64,000 nt of DNA from the NCBI RefSeq assembly GCF_026914265.1, contig NC_069135.1, forward strand, positions 5,101,001 through 5,165,000, written 5' to 3'. Position numbers and translations under genes: made by a program. Shown one piece after another: positions 49,477 to 61,900 of the stretch. The stretch is from Mya arenaria (lineage: Eukaryota; Mollusca; Bivalvia; Myida; Myidae). Numbering within the stretch: position 1 is the first letter of the stretch; every line of letters begins with the position of its first letter. The notes under the pieces were generated by a model, which saw only the letters and a list, made by a program, of their open reading frames with translations, did no database searches and was not told the origin of the DNA.

Positions 49477-49680
49477 TCATATATTTGGTAATTCTAGGTT
49501 CAACTGTATTAAGCAGTTCATCAAAAATATCTGGAGCATTCTCAGGAAATTGAAGAGTGAATGCAGACCTTCCATTCTCAGGTCAGCCAGCAGCCGGTCA
49601 TAATGGCAATAACGAGGTCTTCTTTCGACGTGCATCCAAGAACGCACCCAGAAAGATCTTCGTGGTCTTCTATTCTCCAA
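49477..49680 (-). mobile_element. PIF/Harbinger transposase fragment (N-terminal part)
   Basis: The - strand frame reads 'RRPRRSFWVRSWMHVERRPR', then 'YDRLLADLRMEG' and 'LFNFLRM'. This follows the 'RRFWVRPWL..R....Y..L...LR......F.NFLRM' pattern seen at the start of Harbinger/HARBI1-type transposases. The DDE catalytic part is not recognisable downstream. It is a remnant; adjacent - strand frames (49670-49945) are unassigned. Confidence 0.6.
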
Positions 49681-49945
49681 TCATCACCAGAATTGTCAAT
49701 GGCTTATCCTGATTCTGTTGATTCACAGCCATTTGTTGGAGGATATGCATATTATGCCTGTACACATCCATGACTTGACGAGTGGGAATGTGCCTGGTAT
49801 CTACTATTTTGCAGAAGCGTGGTATGGGCGCAGCGTTGTGGGTGTTTGCACGCACTTTGGGCGTGATATAAACTTCATGGTCAAACCATGAACAGGCCAC
49901 AGGAACGTAGCATTCACTTCGTTGGGTTTTAGTATGGACGACCAC

Positions 49946-52159
49946 TGATAGTACGTCCCAAGTAGGTCCTCACTGCGTCATGTTCGGGCAATTTCCGCGC
50001 TACATGACTTTTGAACATGTTCAAAATCCGCGTATCAGGAACGCGGCCTCCGGAGACCATACAACGACTACGAAAGTCCAAAGTGCGCCCTCAGTACGTT
50101 CTAGAAGGTGGCACTGCGTTCCAGCCTGTTTTCATGAACGCGGCGAGCTCTTCATGGACGTACATGTAGCTCTGGTGTGATGGGGGTATATGGCATCACA
50201 ACAAAAGTTCACTGCATTCAATTTTGCTTCATTTTAATGGAACTTAAGACGTACATTCTATAGAACTCTGTACCAATACATTACCATGGTCAGCGTTTCC
50301 AGATTTTAAATACACTAGGCATTGGGATTTAGTTTAATATGCAGGGGCGGTTCCAGAGCCCAGTTTTGATAAATATTGTTAGGCTTAAGATCGTAAATTT
50401 CCAGGTGTAACCATATTTTTTTTCGTAAACTGGGTTACAATAAAATATATCGTAAGTTCATTTATCGCACACACTAGGCCTGAAGGTGTGTAAGGTTTAC
50501 GACTTAGATATTTCCTTGAAACGGGGCCTAGACTTGATATCAGAGCGTAACAACTAAAAAAAATAATGCTAAAACGTGGTTATAAGGTGTGTGTCGAGGG
50601 GAGGGGTCATCCCAATATGTTTTACAACATTTTTAATGGTATGTCTCGATGTATGCTTTGCTTTGCATACATAGACATCACCAGTTAACTTAGACAATCC
50701 TCATCCCTACAGTTTAGTATGGGTGCAGCATTGAACGGCCCTGTTCACAAATTAAAAAAAAAGTTTTGTGTATCACAGGTATTACGATTGATATTTCTTC
50801 TGCTTTAACGGATAAAATATTTCTCTTTCATTTGTATTTACCCTATTGATTTTGACCTCGTATAATGAACTTTATCGATCTCTTCAACGTGCTTTGTATA
50901 TTTAAAATTACTTGAAGAACTATACAGCCTACTTGAAAAGATTTATTCAAATATAAATCTTTAAGTTTCAGACAATGCGTTTCAATGTTTGTCATTTAAA
51001 GATTACAAATCCGACGGGATTTGCTTCGTTCTAATCTTTATTTTTGAACTCATCTAGTTCGATATGCAATATACATAATAAGAAAAGAACCCCAAGATAA
51101 ATATGGTACGTAATGGTCAAGCATTTCCGACCTACCATACGTAAAATTTAGAGACTGTCGACATACATGCAAGTGACATGAGCAATAATGAAAGGAGATC
51201 ATGGTTTCGTCGTACAGCCCCTGTTATACGAGAGGGCAGTCGTACACAATCACATTTACAACGTATTTCAGTGTGTTCATGTGCTGAAAACCTTCTGTGG
51301 TGCTTTCGTTTACTTTAAAACATACATTACCGTGATTACTAAAATACGGCAGAAACGTTGAATTTCTGCCAACATCGTGTAATGTAGTTGAAGATATTCC
51401 CATGTATTGTAAAAAAATATGTTCAGTGTACTGTATGTATGATACAGATATTTTAACAGCAAAAGAGATAAAATCATTTTATTTGAATAATCAAAACAAT
51501 AACCGATGAAATAGTGTATTCTATACAGTAATGACTTCATGAAATGAATTATAATTTCATACAAAATGATTTATACAAGCATGTATAACAGTGCAATAAG
51601 GACGGAGTGGTTGATAAAGGCTTGTAGGTCATTTGAAGTTGACCAAATATTATTGTTTACAATGATATACAATTAAACAGAGGCACGAAATATTTCAAAT
51701 GCATAGACAATAGTAATATAATAAAAGTTCATCTAATACTCATTCAATAACATCTATGTAACAGACTTGAGCAGAAAACCATAATAAGCAGTAACTGTGA
51801 GCACAAAACAAAACAAAATCTCATACAGACAGATCCTTGAAAAGAATGAAGACTACTTTTAATACAAGCTCTCTACAAATAATACTGCTATGGAAGTATT
51901 AAATATGTACTGTACTGTACAGCTATCCTTTATCAAGCTTAACATGATTGAAACTACTCTGAAGCAGATTTTACAAATTTATTTTGCTGACATTTACAAC
52001 AAAATTGATTAAAAAATGATTGTATATTCATTTATTTATATTTGTTATTCAATCTATGTGAAAAAATACACCCAGATACACAGGTTACTAATATTTGCAC
52101 AATTATGTTGTTTTCAACTCAACCACTTCTGTAACAATCTCACTAAATTTCTAAAAGTC
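49946..52159. other. Intergenic region downstream of the SPMIP1-like gene
   Basis: No gene recognised. A motif near 51123-51142 ('atttccgacctaccatacgt') recurs at 53191-53210 in FBXL5 intron 1 on the same strand, suggesting a small dispersed repeat. Complementary AATAAA signals for the - strand gene lie in 51970-52040, marking the likely end of its transcript. Confidence 0.55.
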
Positions 52160-52717
52160 CTATGTATTCGTGGGAATTCCAGTCCTGGTGTAAAAAGTGT
52201 CAGCAACAATTCGTGTACGTCCATTAGCTGGTTTCTTAATTTCTTCTTTCTTAATAACGTCACCAAGCCGCCATCCATACTCCCAGGAACTCAGTAAAGG
52301 GAAAGCAAATTTGTCCTCAGGGTTCTTCTCATTTCTGGCATGGAGATATTGATATCTACCTTTTCCTTCCTTGGTGAAACCGTCGTAGAGCTGTTCCTTT
52401 ACTTTTCCAGAGACGGGCCTCATCTCGGCACTCAGTGCCTGCCTGGAACTGCGGTCGGCCAACGCGTCATCAAAGTTCTTTATTTTCTTATTATATCTGG
52501 GTTCAACCATATCTTTCGGTACCTTTGATAAGAATCCGTCGGCTGGTTTCGCATCTCCTTCTATTTTTCTTCTGAATACTTCGAATTGTTTCGACTTCCC
52601 ACTTTCTTTAGGTCCAAGCTTTGCATGCCATGCCAAACGTTGATCTCTTTCCTTGTTGTAAGATTCCTCCAAGAACTTTTGAATCTGAGTGTTGGCCGGA
52701 TAACTTCGGCTAGCCAT
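52160..52717 (-). CDS. SPMIP1: Sperm microtubule inner protein 1-like (ATP6V1FNB family)
   Basis: 185 residues in one exon, from MASRSYPANTQIQKF to TRTGIPTNT. The C-terminal half carries the family signature: 'GKGRYQYLHARNEKNPEDKF' followed by 'FPLLSSWEYGWRLGD', as in vertebrate SPMIP1 (formerly ATP6V1FNB, about 170 residues), where '(G)RYRYL..R....P...Y.FP...S..YGW.LG' is conserved. The N-terminal part is charged and helical ('FLEESYNKERDQRLAWHAKL'). The family is known from sperm and ciliary doublet microtubules, so a flagellar axoneme role is inferred. There is no signal peptide or membrane span. It is divergently transcribed from FBXL5 190 bp away. The family assignment is from memory of the signature, not an alignment. 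Confidence 0.75.
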   Translation of the reverse strand: MASRSYPANTQIQKFLEESYNKERDQRLAWHAKLGPKESGKSKQFEVFRRKIEGDAKPADGFLSKVPKDMVEPRYNKKIKNFDDALADRSSRQALSAEMRPVSGKVKEQLYDGFTKEGKGRYQYLHARNEKNPEDKFAFPLLSSWEYGWRLGDVIKKEEIKKPANGRTRIVADTFYTRTGIPTNT

Positions 52718-52907
52718 TTTATTTTATTTTTGTCCTCACAAATCTGTAAAATCAATCAAACGGGACTTCTTATTATTAAAAGAAAAGTCAATATCGTCCC
52801 TGCTACTTTCCTTCTGACAGCGTATATCAACGTCGCCTGGGAGATGTGACGTCATAGCTATCGCCATTTATCGCGAAAACTCGCGAGAACACAAAACGTC
52901 AACAAAC
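52718..52907. promoter_or_regulatory. Bidirectional promoter between SPMIP1-like and FBXL5
   Basis: Only 190 bp separate the two start codons. It contains a full palindromic CRE/ATF site TGACGTCA at 52847-52854, TATCGCGA at 52869-52876 and CTCGCGAGA at 52880-52888, close to the TCTCGCGAGA element known from vertebrate bidirectional promoters. No TATA box is seen near either start. CpG is locally enriched compared with the window. FBXL5 starts in a good context (aacaaacATGG). Confidence 0.7.
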
Positions 52908-55900
52908 ATGGCGCCCGGCTGTCCTGAAGAAGTAGACGTGTTTACAGTTCCTCATTCCAGAATGAAGGAACTGGTTTGCCAATACCTTGACATGGTAAAT
53001 CGCTAGAATATTTTATATGCAAATGAATTAAACCGCAAGCTGTGTTACATATGAACAAATTGCAGAACATTTCATCCGAGAATCTAATCATTTAAATGTC
53101 ATATTTATTTTTCTAAATTCTATTTTTAGAAACAGTGTGAATTAGAATAATATTTTAAGATTGTAATAAAACGGAAGGGTGTCAAGTATTTCCGACCTAC
53201 CATACGTTTTCTTAAAAAGCAAAGAACCTCAGACTCAGTGAATCGTCTTAAACAGTGGTTGAATATAAATGATTTCATCATACTCACATGGCTGTTGATG
53301 TATGAGTGACAGTGAAATCCTACAGAATCTAAAGGGTTATGTCGGTAGGGCACCTAAGTCCTTTTAAAATCCCCTCTTTCTGTAGAAAATGAGTTGCAGG
53401 AATTTCTCTTGTTATATTTCAGAAGTATAGTGAAGTGATACAATTTGTTTGGTCATGTAACACTGCGTCTTATGTAAATTACTTATTTTATGTTTTGTTT
53501 AATAAATCATTTTGTCTATTTAGTGCATGCCGATCAATGAAAATCTTGATATTTTCTACATTTTTGGTCTAAATACGTATATCATCTTGTGGCATATGAT
53601 TTCAAATATCAAAGGCGTTAGACACCAGAAGATTCACTTGTATGGAAATTTTTGAAAAAAGAAAATTGTCAAAATCTTGACATCGTAGTGTACAACACAT
53701 TGAATATTACTTAATGATGTATAACATGTTAAACTTGGTATTTATGTTTTTAGCTTACTGCTACCAACTTCTCTGATGTTACCAAGTTCACCATGCTGCT
53801 GGGAATCTTGATAAGAACATTCAACGAGTTCATTGCTCATGAGCAGATTGAAAACCAATTCATCATGAAGAAATTAAAGAACAAGCTTCGCTCATTGTCG
53901 ATACAGAACACAGCAGTTTGTAATTGTCACAAAGACAACAGTTTGTCGGACATGCTGTCACTGCTCCAAGATGGCTACAAGTGCACAAAGAAAACTGAGG
54001 CTGACCGGAGAAATTTTGGCCTCCAGCTGCGGCAAAGTCTTGAGGAATTTACAGAGACATTCTTACCTCACATGGCAGAGGAGGAAGAGGTATGCAGCTT
54101 GAAATTAACTAAGAATGATGGACTGATTTTTGTGCTTTCATCTTTTCTTTACATCTTTCAAAAACAGTCTGTTATATTAAAAAAATATTTCTCATAATTA
54201 ATCCTCCTCCTATCATTGTTATTTGAAGAATTTAGTAATAACAAAATGAAAAGACCAGTGTTTGTAAAACAACAAGAACTGTCTAATTTAAGGCCCTTTC
54301 AAGCTTTCAATGAAAACACACCCAAGGTGAAAGGAAGGAAATAAAACTGACCAAATATTGTAATATAATTTACATACAATAATTATAATGAATGATATTA
54401 AATGACATCAAAAACCAATAATATTATGTTGGTATTTGGGCTGTCATTTTGATTTTAATTATTTTTGAGTTTCCCTATCACTGTTAGATTTGTAATTTGT
54501 ATTACAGGTTTTCCAGCCATTGTTGATGGAGTACTTTACGGTGGATGAGTTGAAGCAGATCAAGGCCACCGTCATCCAGAAACACTTCTGTGCAGAGCCG
54601 GAAGACATGCCAGAGAAATTTGTTAATGATAACAAATCCAGTATGTGCTCAGACACTGTTTAAGTGATATTCACATTTAAAATCAATACATACACATTAT
54701 ATAAGAAACCTGAATATAGAGTTATAAACCTTAAACGACTTACTAAATAATGCATTTATGGAAAATATTAATTACTGATAACAAGACTGTAACGGTGTAC
54801 CGGTATTTAAAAGCTGAAAACGCACAAATATTAAATGACTGGTTGGTCCTTTTAGATTTACAGTGATCAACTATAATCTCATAAGGTAGAAATACCATGT
54901 TTTCTGCTCCTTCCTTTCAATTTAAATAGGATATCCTTCATAAGAACCAGTGTTTTTGATATCTATTCTTCCTTTTCAGTGAATAAAAATATTTGTATTA
55001 ATCTTGGTACATTTTATTTGGGTGTAAGAGTGCATTTTTAAGCTAACCTCATAACTTTAGCCGTACAAATGACTATCTGAAACAACTCCTCAGTTTAGGT
55101 CGTTAGGTCAAATTTGAGAAGAAAAAAACTCTGTCATTCAATAGTTTTATCCAATTGTTATGAAACTTGGTCAAAATACTTGCATGCACAGAGGGACTAT
55201 TTGGCACATTTGTTTTGTACATATAGATGTCATGTTACATGCAAGACATACTTCCCTACTGCAAAGTTAATGTGTTCACTACATAAAGATGACCTGTCCC
55301 ATGTCCGTACCTCAAAGGCCAAGGTCACATTTACTGGTTTCCAGTATGGAATGCTGCTTATATGCATATACATTGTAGTTATTCATGTGCCAGCTGTAAC
55401 TTTGTTACGTACAGAGGGATATTATAAAATTGTGTTTGATATATAAAGATGACATAAAAGAAATGCAATACCTATGACCCTACCTTTAAGTTCAAGGTGA
55501 CACTTGGAGTTTAATTATTATGGAACAATGAATACATGTATATGCACATAGATTATAGTTGGTTGTTTCCAGGCTGTAACTTTGAGAGGGATTTTAAAAT
55601 GAGTAATCCATGAATTTGATGGCGCTTCAGGGGCATTCATCACTTACTGTGACAACTTTTGTTTTCTTATATATTCCACCTTTTTATCTTCATTACTTTT
55701 GGTCAGAATATTTTAATCCAAGACAAAAAAAATATATACCTATAGTTCTGCTCCAAACAGTGCAATAAAGGGTAAAAAATACACCCAATTATTAACAACT
55801 TCCCACTAGCTATACATCCTTTTGAAAACACTTTTGTTTTCATAAAAATCTGGCTATAATGTGGTGTTCAGCATTGCCTCTTGTTTTAGTATAATGTGCA

Positions 55901-58900
55901 TGTAAGTGTTGCTATACAGTGTTTTTTTGCTTATTTATTGAGAGCTTTTTCTTGTACTTAATTCCAGGCAAGCCGATTAAAAACAAAAACGCAGTCCCTG
56001 AACCCCCTGTGTACCAGCCCTCACTGGATGCATTACCTGATGAGGCCCTTCTACAGGTGTTTTCCCACCTGGACGTACAAGGCCTGGCGAGGTGTGCACA
56101 GGTTAGCCATAGGTGGAACCAGATCGCAATGGATGGATCACTGTGGACACAGCTCTATCCTGTTAGCTGGTCTAGAGGTATGGCGTATGGTGATAGGTAA
56201 TTTTTAAAATTGTAATACTGTTGGTTTTATTAAAATAAGGGATTTTATTGGTATTGTAACAGAACTGTGCTTAAATTGTTATTGTTGAAAAAAAAGGATA
56301 AATGCTGAATAAGCGTAAACTTCTTTGGTCAAAATAAGCCCAAGCCCATAAACACTATACTTGTTATATGTTATCTGATCTTGCTCACACTGTGGATTTT
56401 ATAGTGCAGGCCTTGTTGAAAATGTTGATAACAAAGCACAAGCTAAAGAACTTTTACTTGTTTGTCCAAAAGTCTAATTTTGATGGCTGTATCTCCCCAA
56501 AATCTTGAAAACAACAATTTTACTTTATCAGCTACCAGGGATCGAATTTAACGGTCGCTAACTCGCAAAATGCGAGTAAGAATCGAAAAATGCGAGTAGA
56601 AAATCCTGGCATTAAATAAGTGCTAGTGGAACCCACCATTTTGCTAGTTGAAAAAAATGGCACTAGCAAAAACTTGCTAGTGGCAAAAAAAGTTAAATTC
56701 GATCCCTGAGCTACCTACAAGTACTAGTTTGAAATGACCAAGAAGTTCATTATAAATGATTATATGATATAGATCAAACTTGTCCTAGTACACACATCTT
56801 TATTTAGAAAAAAGAAATCTTGCTAAAATGGTGTAAAAAATTAAGTCATAAAATCAGTCAACCAAGTCATTAAAAATTATGAATAATGTATTCTTCCAAC
56901 CGCCCCATGCTATATTCAGGTGACTGGTCAGCAACATGTGGTATAGACGAAGAAGTCAGCCAGGATGTGGCCAGCAAGTTGGAAGGCCGGCCCCTGGACG
57001 AGGATGCAGACATTGACGAAGCCGATACCTGGGACACTGAAGCTCAACAGGTGGGGCAATTGGGGAAATGTGATGTAATAGAGTGGGTAGGATTGTAAGT
57101 ATCTTCCATGGCCTAGAGTGTAAGATAGGTTCATTCCGACCTGAGCTTAGGGTGTTTTGCGGAAACATTGTTTATGGAGTTTCCGCAAAACACCAGGGCT
57201 GCGCTAAGGTCAGGATGAACTTATCTTACACGAGCGGCTATGGTTGATGCTTTTTCTCCCATCTCAGTTAACAAAATTAAGTAAAAATGATTTTTTTTGG
57301 CTGGAACTCTTTTGTGCTTAGTGAAAATAATTGCGTATGGATATGTGATAATTCATGGTTGTCAGGGATATGCGCGCAGTGATTCAGATTATGTTAATAG
57401 TCAAATCGGTCTTTAAATAGTTCTAAGGAGAATGAAGCATTATTTCTTGAAAGGTGTGTGAAAACTGTTTTATGGTGACATTTGAAGCGAGAAATAATTA
57501 ATTAGCGTTCTAAATAATGCCACAAGACAAGGTTTCCATGATGCTACTGACAACAGTCTTTAACAAGAGAGGTAATTACAATGTGGTGACCATTAAAAAG
57601 GAATTACATATGGGATCTTCTGTGACCGAGTTTTTATAAGGTTATAGGGCTTGCAGGCATTGGAAAGCTGACTGGAAAGTCAGTAAACAAACTATCTGGT
57701 CATGTTTTTTAACCTATATTAATAAATTAAACCCACCCTTACCAAAGCAGGATAGCTAGAATGTGGGTAGATTGCTGTCATTTGGGACACAGATTTGCTT
57801 GAGGTTAGGGGGTATGGTGTGTTTGTTTGGTTCATGGAGGGAAAAATGATCTTCACAATTATTTATGGGTTAATTGTTATCATCCTGGGATGATGAATAA
57901 GGTTTGATTTATCTGTTGATCATCCAGCCTTGTTTGTTTGACTCTTATATGGAGAATGAAATGACATTAGAACCAGATTTTGATTGGACGGCTAGTATTC
58001 ACCAACAATATCCATGCATCTAAGGTCTTTTTAATCACAGGGACATAGAAAGTGATGCAGATCCCAACAGGTGCCCCTGGTTAACTTTAAATAGTTGCAT
58101 GTAGCCTCAGCTGGGTAAAGTCAGTCTTGATCCTGAAAACAAAAAATGATTTTTTTATGGGCTTCTCATCAAGTCATAGGACATAATACAACACAAGATA
58201 TTTCAACAAATTAACAAAGCTAAAAATCCACTAGTGTTATACAATTGTCAGTTACCACAAAATCTTCTGATGAGCAGAACAATAAAGGTGCTGTCGCTCA
58301 AAAATTATTGTTTTTAGCTCGACTATTCGAAGAATAAGGAGAGCTATACTACTCACCCTGGCGTCAGCGGTGGCGTCGGCGTTGGCGTCACACTTTGGTT
58401 AAGGTTTTGCATGTAAGCACCTTTAAGTCATTATTTCAGTAAATACATCAGTTATTGCATTGAAACTTTGGATATGTATTCCCAACTATCTAACATACTA
58501 AATTAATGAAGTTAGATAACAAATATTTGAATATAATGCAAATAATAGGCCTTTATTATTCGACTTAGAAATTCTGGTTAAGGTTTTGCGTGTAAGCACA
58601 CATAGGTAAATATCTCAGCAACTACTTGAGGTATTGCATTGAGACTTTATACAATGGTAGTCAACCATCCAACCTACTTAATTAACCAAGTTAGATAACT
58701 CTAGTTTGCATTTAATGCAAAATAATTGCCCTTTATTATTCTACTTAGAAATTCTGGTTAAGGTTTTGCATGTTACCACATTTAAGTCAATATCTCAGCA
58801 AATATATCATGTATTGCATTGAAACATTAGATATGTATTCCCAGATAACACTTTTTTGAATATAATGCAAATAATGGGCCTTTATTATTTGACTTAAAAA

Positions 58901-61900
58901 TTCTGGTTAAGGTTTTGCTTTAAGCACACATAGGTTAATATCTCAGCAATTACTTGATGGATTGCATTGAGACTTTATACAATGGTACTCAACCATCTAC
59001 TTAAATAACCAAGTAAGATAACTCCAGTTTGCATTAAATTAAAATAATGGCCCCTTTATTATTCGACATAGAAATTCTGGTTAAGGTTTTGCATGTAACC
59101 ACTTTTAAGTCAATACCTCCGCGAATACATCATGTATTGCATTGAAAATATACACACAGGCTCCCATCTGTTTAACCTTATTTAATCAAGTAAGATAACT
59201 CTATCTTTTACAATATATAATTTTTGCCCCTTTATTATGCACTTAGAAATTCTGGTTAAGGTCTTGCATGTTAGCACACATAGGATAATATCTCAGCAAC
59301 TATTTGATGTATTGCATTGAGACTTTATACAATGGTATTCAACCACCCAACTTAATTGAATAACCAAGTTAGATAACTGTATTTTGCAAATAATGGCCCT
59401 TTATTATTAGACTTAGAAATTCTCGTCAATATTTTGCATGGACATTTATGTTAATATCTCAGCACACCATGTATTGCATTGAAGTCTAATCTAACAGTGA
59501 TCCATGCATGTTTCGCCAAAACTTTTCAATCCTTACATTGAAAAGCTGCGGAATAGTCTAGCGCGCTGTCTCTGTGACAGCTCTTATTATTCATTTTAAT
59601 CATGTTTGGTTAAGTAGAGAAAGGAAACATTTGTTTGGTTTGGCCTTACTTCAAATTGTAAGGCATCAATTATTAATTTAGAGGTTGCTGAAATCACCAA
59701 AGTTATATAACTGAATGACCCAATTGAGACAAGCAGACCAATAAACAATGGTGCTTTGTTTAATATTTAATAAAATAATTAGACAGATTACAGTAATATG
59801 TGCGATCTCTGTGGAATAATATGCTATAATTATATTTTATGCCAGTATTCAAACAGCATAATCATGTCCTAATCGTTATAATTATGTACTTAAATTAATT
59901 AGCACTTATTCCAAATTCCATTTACTTGGAATATGGTAATATTTTCATAAGGATATAGAGGTTAATTGTTTATTTCAGTTTTAGATCACAACACATTTCA
60001 CAGAGTGAGCACCAAAAACTAATTCAGTGAGATAATTTATATTCGTTGGCTTGAAATTTCTTGATTTTTCATAAAAAAATGACAATTAAGTGGGTTTTTA
60101 AAATTATCGATTTTCATTTTTAGAAAAATTAAAAAAATAGAAAATGCGACCCTAAATTGTCTCCAAATTCAGCATGCACTGACCTCATGCTATGTATCAT
60201 CTATGTCACACAGTTTATAACACTTCAATGGGACAATATGTCAATTAACGCAGATACCACAAATGGATAATAATCAGCTAGTTTTACATGTGCTGCACAG
60301 GAGGTTGATAATCAGCTTGTTTTAATGTTCTGGCAATGTCATATAAAAGAACAGAATGCAAGAACTTATAATTGAAATTTGATTTATTTTGCCCCCCTTC
60401 GAGGAAGAGGGGCTATATTGCTTTGCACATGTATGTCGGTCCGTTGATAGACCAAAGCTTGTCCAAGTGATAACTCAACAATTCCTGGACCTATTGTCAG
60501 CAAACTTGACATGAAGGTTGGGCCTGACTTGTAGATGGCCCCTATTGATTTAAGGGGTCATCAGGTCAAATGTCAACGTCACAGTGACCTTTAATAGGGA
60601 AAAAATGTCAAAGCTTGTCTGAATGATAACTCAATAATGCCTGAACCTATGCATCAAACTTGAAATTGAGTCTGGGCCTGACCAGTAGATGACCCCTATT
60701 GATTTTAGGGGTCCTCCAGTTAAAGGTCAAGGTCACAGTTTCCTTGAATGCTAAAATGTTGTCCGAGTGATAACTCGACAATGCCTGCACTCATGGTCCT
60801 CAAACTTGACTTGGGGGTAGGGCCTGACCAGTTGATGACCCCTTTTGATTTTAGGGGTCAAAGGTCATGGTCACAGTGACCTTGAATGTGAAAGGTTGTT
60901 CGAGTGATAACTCTACAATGCCTGCACGCATGGCCTTCAAACTTTACTTGGAGGTTTGGATACATGTTTTATCTGCAAAGATTGGTCATCATCTGAGCAT
61001 GATTAAAAAAACTGTACCTACTTTCCCCACACTTTGAATGATCATAATCTTAAAAACTGTGTCAAAGGCATCCAACGTCAATGACAAATAAGCTGTCATT
61101 TCAGTCCATGCATATTTAATTCAATTGTCCAAATATTCTTGACAACATGGGGCTCATGGGGGGCAAAATGTTTGACAAACCTCTCTTGTTATCATTGAGG
61201 GTAAATAGTATATAAAATTAATATAAAACATGTTAACAGTAAAAAAAAACCCAATTATTTAGGTACTTACAAGTTGTATACTGCGGCCATTTATATTTAT
61301 GTGACTACATGTATACTCTTTTACATAGACAGAATGATTTCAGAATTAAAAGTCAATTTTATGTTGGGATCTTGAATTCGTTGATAAACCAGAACCCACA
61401 AAATCCCCAAAAATTAATGTCCAGCATATGTTTATGATTTCACAGTATATGCTTTTGGTATTCTTAATGTGAAATGTATTGCACTTGTACACTTATACAC
61501 ACTTAAGTGACCCAACCCTTAGTGAATTAAAAAAAAATGGATTTGAAAATGAGCTCAAATTTTAAAAGATTGGATAATTTCAAAAAATAGTACAGTAGAA
61601 CACGCTATTTCGAAGTCGTCGGGGCCCAGCTAAATACTTCGAAATAACGATTATTCAAAATAAACATTGAGAGAAATAATCCAAAGTTCCACCAACGATT
61701 GTCTACGAAATCTGGCGTATCCGAATTCTACTCTACCGGCGTCACAAAATATTTGTGTCGTGAAATTTCAAATGGCTGCATTATACCATTGTATTTTACA
61801 CTATGTAAAGCGATGTTTAATAAAATCCCAAAACATATATTTTTTTATTATTTTATTTACATAAATAATAATATAACAGAAACATATAATAGCACAAATT

